A DNA stretch of 6,404 nt from Fidelibacterota bacterium. GTDB lineage: Bacteria > Fidelibacterota > UBA2242. How positions within the stretch are numbered: position 1 is the first letter of the stretch; every line of letters starts with the position of its first letter. The stretch covers positions 1 through 6,404 of the forward strand of contig QNCV01000159.1 of assembly GCA_003645845.1 (NCBI GenBank), written 5' to 3'. Below, piece after piece: positions 1-5,830 of this stretch. Below the pieces are notes generated by a model. That model saw only the letters and a program-made list of their open reading frames with translations, had not been told where the DNA came from and made no database searches. Position numbers and translations under genes: made by a program.

Positions 1-1503
1 ATTGCCGGTTTGATTCAATCCTGTAATCAAATTATCCAGACCGCGATGCTCAAACTGAATTTTAATCTCACCTTTTTTCACTTTTGCTGAAATCAATTTG
101 ATTTCCGAGGGCAGTATTTTAAAAAGGCGGGCAAATTCATCAAGCGTTCCGGCAAATTCGAGCAGTTGCCTGCGGGGATCCAGCTTGCGTGTCAACAACT
201 TTTCCACATAGGGTTTTGCCAGAGTGATCATGTCAAATTGCGGATCCAGAGCCCGACCGACACTTTCCTCCGTAATCAGGGCTTTGCCCATCAAGGTTAA
301 TTCAGCAGGTAAACGGATATGATAGTTTCGCATAAGGGCAATCATCTCATTAAGGATTTTCCCCACATCGAGTTGATACAGAGGCACCTGATAGTAGCGA
401 TCAAGGAAATCAGACAAATCCACTTTCAAATTCCGGATATCCAGTACATTTTCCAAAACACCAAGATCGTCGAGGACGTTGATGATCTTTTTAACATCTT
501 TTTTTACAAATGCCGTGAGCAAAGCCCCCACGGCTTCCATTTCCTCATTATCGAGGCTGCCGACCATTCCAAAATCCAATGGAGCAATAACATTGTTGGG
601 TAAAACAAAAATATTCCCGGGGTGCGGATCGGCATGAAAAAAGCCGTACTCGAAAATTTGCTTCAATATCGCCTGCGCGCCGTTGATGGCAATTTGTTTT
701 CTATCCAAACCGGCAGATTCCATCTCATCGATATTCGAAATCTTTTTCCCGTCAATATACTCCATCGTCAATATCCGATCGGTTGTCAATTCCCAATAAA
801 CCTTCGGTATATAGACGGTTTCATCATCGGAGAAATTTTTATAAAAACGCTCAATATTCTGGCCTTCTCGATAAAAATCCAGCTCGCGCTGAATCGTTTT
901 CGAAAATTCACTGACGATTCTGCATGGAGAAAATAGATGACTTTCCCGGACGTTCTTTTCAATCAATTTCGCTAAATCAGACAGAATACGCAGATCGGTA
1001 TTAATCACGTTCTGAATATTCGGACGCTGAATCTTAACTACAACCTGTTCCCGGTTTTTGGTCATCGCCCGATGGACCTGGGAAATTGAGGCCGACGCTA
1101 TCGGTGTCGTATCAAAAAATGCGAATATATGTTCCACCTTTTTGCCTAATTGTGTTTCAACTTCCTTTTTGGCCTGTTCGCCGGGAAAAGGCGGAACTTC
1201 GTCCTGTAGTTTTTTAAATTCACCAATAATATTCTCAGATAACAGGTCGGGACGCACACTCAGTATCTGTCCTAATTTAACAAAGGTCGGCCCCAGCTCT
1301 TCAAAAGCCATGCGCAGACGCGCGGCTGTCGATATTTTTTCGTATCGACTTTTCTTGATATTTTTGTATTTCACTGCCTGAATGAACAAATCGAGATTGA
1401 GCCGGCTGATAATATCCCCAAACCCGTATCGGACAAATACAGATATTATCTGGTGATATCGTTTGATATTGCGAAAATTGTTAGTTATTCTCATGGACGG
1501 CAT
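1..1503 (-). CDS. UbiB/ABC1 (AarF) family atypical protein kinase, C-terminus cut by window edge
   Basis: The frame is open from 1503 to the window edge (501 codons). It carries the ABC1/UbiB signatures: KLGQ at residues 76-79 (KxGQ extension), the Ala/Ser-rich loop PIASASISQVH at 134-144 that replaces the usual P-loop, VVVKIQRP with the nucleotide-binding Lys157, ELDFYREGQN with E207 and D209, HADPHPGN at 290-297 (catalytic loop) and LDFGM with Asp310 (metal binding). No key residue is missing. Family members are usually about 550 residues, so roughly 50-60 residues, normally one or two membrane helices, lie outside. The family supports ubiquinone synthesis or other lipid processes as an ATPase/kinase. 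In a menaquinone-only organism the substrate is unknown, so I do not assign ubiB. A stop codon directly precedes ATG 1503. An in-frame ATG at 1494 is an alternative, and neither has a strong ribosome site (a weak GAAAG lies 9 nt before 1503). It follows the phasin gene by 38 bp. Confidence 0.95.
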   Translation of the reverse strand, partial: MPSMRITNNFRNIKRYHQIISVFVRYGFGDIISRLNLDLFIQAVKYKNIKKSRYEKISTAARLRMAFEELGPTFVKLGQILSVRPDLLSENIIGEFKKLQDEVPPFPGEQAKKEVETQLGKKVEHIFAFFDTTPIASASISQVHRAMTKNREQVVVKIQRPNIQNVINTDLRILSDLAKLIEKNVRESHLFSPCRIVSEFSKTIQRELDFYREGQNIERFYKNFSDDETVYIPKVYWELTTDRILTMEYIDGKKISNIDEMESAGLDRKQIAINGAQAILKQIFEYGFFHADPHPGNIFVLPNNVIAPLDFGMVGSLDNEEMEAVGALLTAFVKKDVKKIINVLDDLGVLENVLDIRNLKVDLSDFLDRYYQVPLYQLDVGKILNEMIALMRNYHIRLPAELTLMGKALITEESVGRALDPQFDMITLAKPYVEKLLTRKLDPRRQLLEFAGTLDEFARLFKILPSEIKLISAKVKKGEIKIQFEHRGLDNLITGLNQTGN

Positions 1504-1541
1504 TCAAAAGGACTTTCAATAGCGGTTCATAGATGGGAAGA

Positions 1542-1829
1542 TTATTGATTCTTCAGATCATCGATCTTTTTTTCTAATCTCTCAATATCCTTACGAGTGG
1601 GAAGATCAAATTTTTCAATGGTTTTTTTAACTATAGAAGTCACTTTTTCATCGAGCACCTTTTCCTGCTCTTGTGCTTTCAATAAGAAATCACGAATAGC
1701 TTTAGATCGTTCACCTTCCGTCAATTCGCCCTTTTTAATTAGTTCATCGACAATTTGCTCGACTTTCTCTTTGGTGATAGTAACGGTTCCCAGGCCCATT
1801 AGTACCGCCTTTTTAAATAAATCCAACAT
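1542..1829 (-). CDS. small phasin-family-like coiled-coil protein
   Basis: This is a 95-residue, highly charged and almost wholly helical protein. The N-terminus is a short amphipathic/hydrophobic segment (MLDLFKKAVLMGLGTVTIT, residues 1-19). A helical body with the pattern VDELIKKGELTEGE (about 28-41) follows, and a Lys/Glu heptad tail (about 77-95) is probably a coiled coil. The pattern matches the short proteins annotated as phasin family or polyhydroxyalkanoate granule-associated. Classic phasins coat PHA granules, but many short homologues occur without PHA synthase, and none is seen here, so a granule role is unproven. There is no signal peptide and no cysteine. The start is well supported by AAAGGAG 9 nt upstream. 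It lies between the patatin gene (36 bp gap) and the UbiB-family gene (38 bp gap), probably co-transcribed with the latter. It could act as an oligomeric scaffold or lipid-surface protein. Confidence 0.85.
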   Translation of the reverse strand: MLDLFKKAVLMGLGTVTITKEKVEQIVDELIKKGELTEGERSKAIRDFLLKAQEQEKVLDEKVTSIVKKTIEKFDLPTRKDIERLEKKIDDLKNQ

Positions 1830-1838
1830 TGTCAGTTT

Positions 1839-1845
1839 CTCCTTT
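1839..1845 (-). promoter_or_regulatory. Shine-Dalgarno site of the phasin-like gene
   Basis: AAAGGAG on the minus strand lies 9 nt before ATG 1829. It is the clearest ribosome binding site in the lipid operon; the genes upstream rely on overlaps with weak sites. This suggests the phasin-like protein is translated independently, possibly at a higher level. Confidence 0.8.
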
Positions 1846-1852
1846 GTTAGTA

Positions 1853-1861
1853 ATTATAACA
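1853..1861 (-). promoter_or_regulatory. candidate extended -10 promoter before the phasin-like gene
   Basis: The minus strand reads TGTTATAAT, an exact match to the extended -10 consensus TGnTATAAT. It lies in the 36-bp gap after the patatin gene. A start about 7 nt downstream would give a leader of roughly 20 nt that contains the AAAGGAG site. No good -35 hexamer lies at 16-18 bp; TTGAAA is present but 22 bp away. Extended -10 promoters can work without a -35. The surroundings are AT-rich, so a chance match is possible. Confidence 0.45.
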
Positions 1862-1875
1862 AAAATTATTTTTGT
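1859..1875. repeat. 17-bp AT-rich inverted repeat across the patatin stop codon
   Basis: Perfect 7-bp arms, ACAAAAA and TTTTTGT, flank a 3-nt loop that is exactly the TAA stop codon of the patatin gene. The stem has a single G-C pair, so it is too weak for a normal intrinsic terminator and is not followed by a clean U-tract. It overlaps the upstream edge of the candidate extended -10 element, so it might be a protein-binding palindrome or chance. Confidence 0.4.
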
Positions 1876-2966
1876 AATGTTTTCAAAACTTTTATTGCTT
1901 CTCTATATCCGATTTCAATAATATCTTCTGCCCGGTTAAACTCGTACAAATTGATATTGCTGACGTCCGGCTCGATGACCAAATCGGGTTTATAGAGCTC
2001 TATTTGAAGCTGAGCAATAGCATCCTGTGCTATTCGTACTGTGTTTTCTAACATGCGAGTTATTTGGGGCGGTTCACTATCCCCGACAAAGATTGTATCT
2101 TCTGTTTTATTTTCTGAAATTTTCAGAAATTCCGAAATTTTGCGACTAAGATTATCGGTTGTTGATAATTTCATTCTTTCCCGATCAGGATCTGTAATTT
2201 CAATAAATTCCTTCTCATCGGATAATAGATCGCTAAAAATTACCAGAACGGCAATAATATGTTCTGCACCCATTTCACGGACAACATCTATCGGTACCGG
2301 GTTTACAACACCGCCATCAACCAAAAATGCTTCCTTATATTGTAGGGGTGTAAAGACAATTGGTACCGAAATACTTGCCCTGACCGCTTCGGCAAGACTC
2401 CCCTTATTGATTACATATAATTTTCCGGTTTTAATATCTGTCGCCGTTGCCGCAAAAGGAATGGGCAGATCTTCGATATTTTTATCACCATACAATGTGT
2501 ATAAAAATTTTTTAACTTTATTACCTTTAATTAATCCAGGCTGAAAAAGCCTGGGATCGAATAACTTTGCAAAATTCAAATCTGTGTTTGTAACAATTTT
2601 TTCAAGAGTGTCAATCGGTATCCCGGAGGCATAGGCTGCGCCTATTAATGCGCCCATACTGCTTCCGGCAATGTAATCAATCTGGATTCCGGCTTCTTCC
2701 AACGCTTTGATAGCGCCGATATGGGCAAGTCCCTTTGCTGCTCCTCCGCTAAGCGCCAAACCGATTTTGAGATTACTATTTTTTAACTCTTCAACACTAA
2801 GATTGACATTGTGCGTTTCGGGAGACCTCTTTATTGCGTTTTGAGCCGCATCTTGAGAATGGGTATTTATCGTAAAGACAGAACACACAAGCAACAAGAT
2901 CAAACATTGAAAACGACAGAAAGAATAACTATTTGAATGTCTAATATTCACATTAATACCTTTCAT
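1866..2966 (-). CDS. exported patatin-like phospholipase (RssA/NTE type)
   Basis: This 366-residue protein is a predicted lipid acyl hydrolase. A hydrophobic stretch (about 21-33, LILLLVCSVF) followed by polar residues resembles a signal peptide with cleavage near 37-40; no clear lipobox is visible. The patatin domain runs from about 66 to 230. It has the oxyanion loop GGAAKG at 74-79, nucleophile elbow GSSMG at 101-105 with Ser103, and the Asp of DGG at 217-219, so the Ser-Asp dyad is complete. A C-terminal part (about 226-366) ends in the PDVSNINLYEFNRAEDIIEIGY pattern often seen after bacterial RssA-type domains. Family members release fatty acids from phospholipids; export places this one in the periplasm or outer membrane. 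The start overlaps the acyltransferase gene by 14 bp. A GTG at 2951 has a better ribosome site and would shorten it by five residues without affecting the signal. Confidence 0.93.
   Translation of the reverse strand: MKGINVNIRHSNSYSFCRFQCLILLLVCSVFTINTHSQDAAQNAIKRSPETHNVNLSVEELKNSNLKIGLALSGGAAKGLAHIGAIKALEEAGIQIDYIAGSSMGALIGAAYASGIPIDTLEKIVTNTDLNFAKLFDPRLFQPGLIKGNKVKKFLYTLYGDKNIEDLPIPFAATATDIKTGKLYVINKGSLAEAVRASISVPIVFTPLQYKEAFLVDGGVVNPVPIDVVREMGAEHIIAVLVIFSDLLSDEKEFIEITDPDRERMKLSTTDNLSRKISEFLKISENKTEDTIFVGDSEPPQITRMLENTVRIAQDAIAQLQIELYKPDLVIEPDVSNINLYEFNRAEDIIEIGYREAIKVLKTLQK
2949..2963 (-). promoter_or_regulatory. alternative start signal of the patatin gene (AAAGG plus GTG)
   Basis: On the minus strand AAAGG (2963-2959) is followed by 7 nt and an in-frame GTG (2951-2949), one base after the acyltransferase stop codon. 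ATG 2966, the default start, has no proper Shine-Dalgarno sequence upstream. The GTG start would give 361 residues and turn a 14-bp gene overlap into a near-abutting junction. The choice cannot be settled from sequence alone. Confidence 0.45.
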
Positions 2967-3831
2967 TCTTATTTAAAAAATCACTGATCTCTTCTTCGGC
3001 CATCTTGCAAATTTTCTTCCTTGATAAATATTTTGAATAGACTTCGTAATATGATATTTGAGGTAGAACATGATAAGATACTTCAATAGATTTAAGCCGG
3101 ATTACATTTAGAATATGATGAAATAAACTACCGGAATAGTTATGATAGACAACTCGATTTATATTATCTTCAGTGGGGGTCTTATTATTGATTGTTTCGA
3201 TTTGAATCACTACCGGAGCAATATTTTTCTTCGCCATAAATGCTAAATCGAAAAATGATGATTTAAATTTCCGAAGCGTATATCCATCTCCGGTACCGCC
3301 CTCCGGAAAAAAGGCAATATTTAAATTTGTCCGGTTCAAGATAATAGCCGCTCTTTCCAGCACAATCGGAATCGATCGTTTATTTTTTCTATCAACAAAT
3401 ACAAATCCCATCAACATCATTATTTTACCGATAAACGGCAATTGCATTACATCGACATTTGAGATTACAATGCACGGCGATAAGGCCATTAGCACCAAAG
3501 AATCGATGTACCCCCAATGATTTGAAACGATAATGGCATTTGTGATATCAACGTTGCCTGTTTTATTAATTTTCACTCCTGCCAAAAACAACAGATACCG
3601 GGAAAGCGGGCGAAGAATATATTTTGTATTGATTTTAATATAAAACCATTTGCTCGTGAATAATAACACCAGTCTAAGTACTAAACTCAGGACAATACCA
3701 AGGGTAAAAAAGATCAGCAGGCTCATTATTTTAAAAGAAGCAGATATAATCACGATTAATTTTTTGGTAATTTTCAACCGCTTCGGTTTTATGGTCGATA
3801 TTATTGCAAAAATATTATTTACATATTCCAT
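2953..3831 (-). CDS. PlsC-like lysophospholipid acyltransferase
   Basis: This 292-residue membrane enzyme of the 1-acyl-glycerol-3-phosphate acyltransferase superfamily is expected to transfer an acyl chain to a lyso-lipid. A basic N-terminus (KPKRLKITKK, 15-24) is followed by hydrophobic segments at about 25-33 and 37-58. Acyltransferase block I is NHWGYIDS at 104-111 with the catalytic H105-x4-D110. Block II ends in VDR at 146-148, block III is FFPEGGTGDG at 174-183, and block IV has Pro206 in APVVIQ. Block III resembles the FPEGTTSDG form I associate with lyso-ornithine-lipid-type acyltransferases, but Gly replaces the first Thr, so the substrate is open. No ribosome site precedes ATG 3831. 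The 17-bp overlap with tetR suggests translational coupling. The next gene encodes a phospholipase, so the pair may swap acyl chains. The sampled lines are about 27-40% GC, lower than the flanking genes. Confidence 0.92.
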   Translation of the reverse strand: MEYVNNIFAIISTIKPKRLKITKKLIVIISASFKIMSLLIFFTLGIVLSLVLRLVLLFTSKWFYIKINTKYILRPLSRYLLFLAGVKINKTGNVDITNAIIVSNHWGYIDSLVLMALSPCIVISNVDVMQLPFIGKIMMLMGFVFVDRKNKRSIPIVLERAAIILNRTNLNIAFFPEGGTGDGYTLRKFKSSFFDLAFMAKKNIAPVVIQIETINNKTPTEDNINRVVYHNYSGSLFHHILNVIRLKSIEVSYHVLPQISYYEVYSKYLSRKKICKMAEEEISDFLNKNERY

Positions 3832-4405
3832 ACAACATAATATCTGTCAACAAATTAATATCATCATCAGAGACTTCTGACTCTTCACTGGTGAACAATG
3901 CAAATTCTAATCCTCGTAATGCCATCACCATGACATTAGCAACATCATTTATTTTCATAACGGAAAACACTTTTTTATCCACACCATAACGCAATAAGGC
4001 CGCAAGAGTTTGAAGTTCATTCTCAGAAAATTCTTGTCTGAATTTTTTAACACTTGAATAGTGTTCAAGGTAATCATCAGACAATGCTGAATATGTATTA
4101 GCGAGGACGTTCAAGTATTTTATTCTCGTTATAATATAAGATCGGAGTTTTTCCTGCGGAGTTTTTGCATTTTCCAAGGCGTCATTAAGTTTATCCTTTA
4201 AGATTCGTGATTCTTCTTTGATTACCTCGGCAAAAATTTGTTCTTTGCTGCTAAAATAGTGATAAAGCGTCGCTTTCCCCATCCGGGTGGCTTTTGCAAT
4301 TTCATCCATCGTCGTTTTATTAAGACCGAACCGCGAAAATATCTTCCTGGCCATATCAAGAATCGTCTGCCTCTTTTGCTCCCTTTTACTCATAGTATTA
4401 TTCAT
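3815..4405 (-). CDS. TetR/AcrR-family transcriptional regulator
   Basis: This 196-residue protein has the typical TetR size and layout. The N-terminal DNA-binding domain covers about residues 9-58: QTILDMARKIFSRFGLNKTT leads into the helix-turn-helix TMDEIAKATRMGKATLYHYF (32-51) and then SSKEQIF. The C-terminal part is all-helical, the usual ligand-binding and dimer domain, and is too divergent to name the ligand. The start is ATG 4405; a second ATG four codons in (MSKREQ) is nearly as good, and neither has a strong Shine-Dalgarno sequence. It is the first gene of the run, directly behind a good promoter with an inverted repeat, and overlaps the acyltransferase gene by 17 bp. This fits an autoregulated local repressor. 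Given its neighbours, a fatty-acid or acyl-CoA ligand (as for FadR/DesT-type TetR proteins) is a reasonable guess but not shown. Confidence 0.94.
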   Translation of the reverse strand: MNNTMSKREQKRQTILDMARKIFSRFGLNKTTMDEIAKATRMGKATLYHYFSSKEQIFAEVIKEESRILKDKLNDALENAKTPQEKLRSYIITRIKYLNVLANTYSALSDDYLEHYSSVKKFRQEFSENELQTLAALLRYGVDKKVFSVMKINDVANVMVMALRGLEFALFTSEESEVSDDDINLLTDIMLYGICK

Positions 4406-4413
4406 TTCTGATT

Positions 4414-4440
4414 TTCGACTAATATTTATATTCAGTCGAA
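4414..4440. promoter_or_regulatory. inverted repeat, candidate TetR operator
   Basis: TTCGACT (4414-4420) and AGTCGAA (4434-4440) form perfect 7-bp inverted arms with a 13-bp AT-rich centre, 27 bp in all. The repeat touches the -10 element on one side and ends 8 bp before the regulator's start codon on the other, so it covers the predicted transcription start. TetR dimers commonly bind such palindromes in their own promoter. The arms are more GC-rich than their surroundings, which argues against a simple AT-rich coincidence. Confidence 0.6.
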
Positions 4441-4468
4441 TATTACTCTAATTATCTACAAATGTCAA
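4440..4468 (-). promoter_or_regulatory. sigma70-type promoter of the tetR-plsC-patatin operon
   Basis: The minus strand has a perfect -35 TTGACA (4468-4463), a 17-bp spacer and a -10 TAATAT (4445-4440, four of six consensus bases). The start point would be near 4433, leaving a leader of about 28 nt. It is the best promoter match in the window and lies in the 165-bp gap after lepB, so the lipid operon can be transcribed independently of the hemW-lepB cluster. Confidence 0.65.
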
Positions 4469-4570
4469 GTTTTTTAAGCGACCTCCTTGCTGCGGTGTTA
4501 TGACAAATGGAAATCCCACGTCCGGAATAGGGTTATTGACAGGTTTTTTTAAAGATTCCGTAATTATCTA

Positions 4571-5431
4571 TCAGGAAATGATTTTCCCAAACCGGTTCCA
4601 GCGCACAATTTTTGGAAAGCGATAAAGCGGCATCTCTTTATTGATCGAAAGCCAGACAATTATTGCCCGGCCAACAACCAGATTATAGGGAACAAAGCCC
4701 CAAAATCGACTGTCGTAACTGTTATCCCGGTTATCTCCCATCATAAAATAGTGGTCCTGCTCCACCACGTAATAATCCCTGGGAATTTCATCGATGACCA
4801 GTTTGCCATCCTGAACATAAAAACTATGATTCGCCAGTTCCACAACGTTTTTCAGTAATTGCGTCGGATATTCTCCAAGTCGCAATGTATCGCCTTCTTT
4901 CGGAACATAGACAGGGCCGAAATTATCCTCATTGCCGGAGCCTTTGGGAAATATCTGGTAATTTTCCCAGTATTCGGAATAGGTTGTCGGACGGGTAAAC
5001 TTGGAATGTTCCGGGTTGGGAAATTCGACATCGTCGACAAACACTTGCTTATGCTTTACTTCAATCGTCTGACCCGGGCCGGCGATACAGCGTTTGACAT
5101 AGTGAACATGCTGGTCGAGAGGAAATTTGAAAATAACAACATCGCCCTGCTCCGGTTTTTTTATAGACGGTAATCGAAACCACGGCACTTTGAATCCGAT
5201 TCTTGTATAGGGAATCCCGATCCAGTCCGGCGTCCGGGAACCATAGATAAAATTATTTCCGAACAGAAAATCACCGGTCATAATCGTATTTTCCATACTG
5301 CCGGTGGGTACATGATAAGAAGCGACGATTGTCTGCTTGATACCCAGTGCGATTAAGATAATTAATATCCAGGATTTAATCTCCCGCTTTGCCCGTGGAC
5401 TTATCCAGGGTTTATCATTTGGCTTACTCAT
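4571..5431 (-). CDS. lepB: signal peptidase I
   Basis: Signal peptidase I cuts signal peptides from exported proteins at the outer face of the inner membrane. With the start at ATG 5431 the protein has 286 residues. A basic N-terminus (about 13-19) leads to one membrane helix (about 21-38). Box B is VPTGSMENTIMTGD with the catalytic Ser45, box D is HYVKRCIAGPGQ with the general base Lys113, and box E is GDNRDNSYDSR at 232-242. About 110 residues separate boxes D and E, giving an enlarged beta domain. All catalytic parts are intact. The frame extends upstream to a GTG at 5491, adjoining the cupin stop, but GAGGA just before ATG 5431 makes the shorter form more likely. It is downstream of hemW and the cupin gene, probably on one transcript. 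It would process the exported patatin, as it would any secreted protein. Confidence 0.96.
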   Translation of the reverse strand: MSKPNDKPWISPRAKREIKSWILIILIALGIKQTIVASYHVPTGSMENTIMTGDFLFGNNFIYGSRTPDWIGIPYTRIGFKVPWFRLPSIKKPEQGDVVIFKFPLDQHVHYVKRCIAGPGQTIEVKHKQVFVDDVEFPNPEHSKFTRPTTYSEYWENYQIFPKGSGNEDNFGPVYVPKEGDTLRLGEYPTQLLKNVVELANHSFYVQDGKLVIDEIPRDYYVVEQDHYFMMGDNRDNSYDSRFWGFVPYNLVVGRAIIVWLSINKEMPLYRFPKIVRWNRFGKIIS

Positions 5432-5435
5432 TTTT

Positions 5436-5440
5436 TCCTC
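5436..5440 (-). promoter_or_regulatory. Shine-Dalgarno site that decides the lepB start
   Basis: GAGGA on the minus strand, with five A residues between GAGG and ATG 5431. The upstream GTG at 5491 has no comparable site, so this supports the 286-residue form. Confidence 0.75.
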
Positions 5441-5491
5441 ATTTTTACGATTTTGACAATCTTTATACAAGACAGATTGAAAAATGTTCAC

Positions 5492-5830
5492 TCAAGATTT
5501 CGGAATCAGGCATAAAAATACGAGCGGCTCGGTGCCATTATTTACGAACTGGTGAACTTCATTCGGTGTAACCAAAATTACATTTTGCTTTTCGATGGCA
5601 ACTTCGTTTTTATCATTGCGCGCAATTCCCCGTCCTGAGACGATATAGACCTCATGTTCATAATCATGGGTATGATAAAAGGTGTAGCCGCCGGGTTGAA
5701 CCGTAAACTGACGCATGATAAAATTCGGCACACCATCATCGGGTCCCAGGAGAACCTGCTTCTCAACATCTTTGACTCCGTCATCGATAACCTTAACTTT
5801 TGAAACCGATTCTACCTTTTTTATAATCAT
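5492..5830 (-). CDS. small single-domain cupin protein, probable metal-binding
   Basis: This is a 112-residue single-domain beta-barrel protein. Cupin motif 1 is GGYTFYHTHDYEHEVYIVSG (47-66) with likely metal ligands H53, H55 and E60. Motif 2 is TPNEVHQFVNNG (88-99) with the fourth ligand H93. The full 3-His-1-Glu set points to a bound divalent metal. Such stand-alone cupins include dioxygenases, isomerases and sugar- or small-molecule-binding proteins, so the substrate cannot be named. The frame reaches ATG 5884, but GAGGAG 7 nt before ATG 5830 fixes the shorter start, and the extra 18 residues would be wholly inside hemW without cupin features. The gene overlaps the hemW end by 38 bp and precedes lepB by 60 bp. 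No signal peptide is seen, so it is cytoplasmic. Nothing links it mechanistically to heme delivery or signal peptide cleavage. Confidence 0.9.
   Translation of the reverse strand: MIIKKVESVSKVKVIDDGVKDVEKQVLLGPDDGVPNFIMRQFTVQPGGYTFYHTHDYEHEVYIVSGRGIARNDKNEVAIEKQNVILVTPNEVHQFVNNGTEPLVFLCLIPKS

Noticed and set aside
319..1381. Three plus-strand open frames of 94-107 codons opposite the UbiB-family gene
   Set aside because: The minus-strand frame shows all conserved UbiB motifs without interruption; the plus-strand translations show no family pattern.
1542..1829. Reading the phasin-like gene as proof of polyhydroxyalkanoate storage
   Set aside because: No PHA synthase, thiolase or reductase gene is in the window, and many short phasin-like proteins occur in organisms without known PHA synthesis.
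2041..2544. 167-codon open frame on the plus strand opposite the patatin gene
   Set aside because: It lies antisense to a gene with intact catalytic motifs, its translation has no recognisable domain, and no ribosome site favours it. It is a shadow frame.
4482..4488. AAGGAGG on the minus strand in the lepB-tetR gap
   Set aside because: It looks like a perfect ribosome site, but no ATG or GTG lies at a useful distance. A TTG 13 nt on gives only six codons before a stop, and the site lies upstream of the predicted promoter. It is either a relic of a lost gene start or chance.
4523..4560. Possible lepB terminator: CGGAAT and ATTCCG inverted arms
   Set aside because: The arms are only 6 bp with a 26-nt loop and no U-tract follows the stem in the minus direction, so it does not meet the form of an intrinsic terminator.
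4418..4570. Open frame continuing after the lepB stop (TGA TAG, then about 45 codons without a stop)
   Set aside because: It has no ATG and no ribosome site before its only GTG. The LepB protein already ends normally after box E, so this is intergenic sequence that happens to be open.
5432..5491. Extension of lepB to GTG 5491 (20 more residues)
   Set aside because: The extra residues have no signal peptidase features and the GTG lacks a ribosome site, while ATG 5431 has GAGGA directly upstream.
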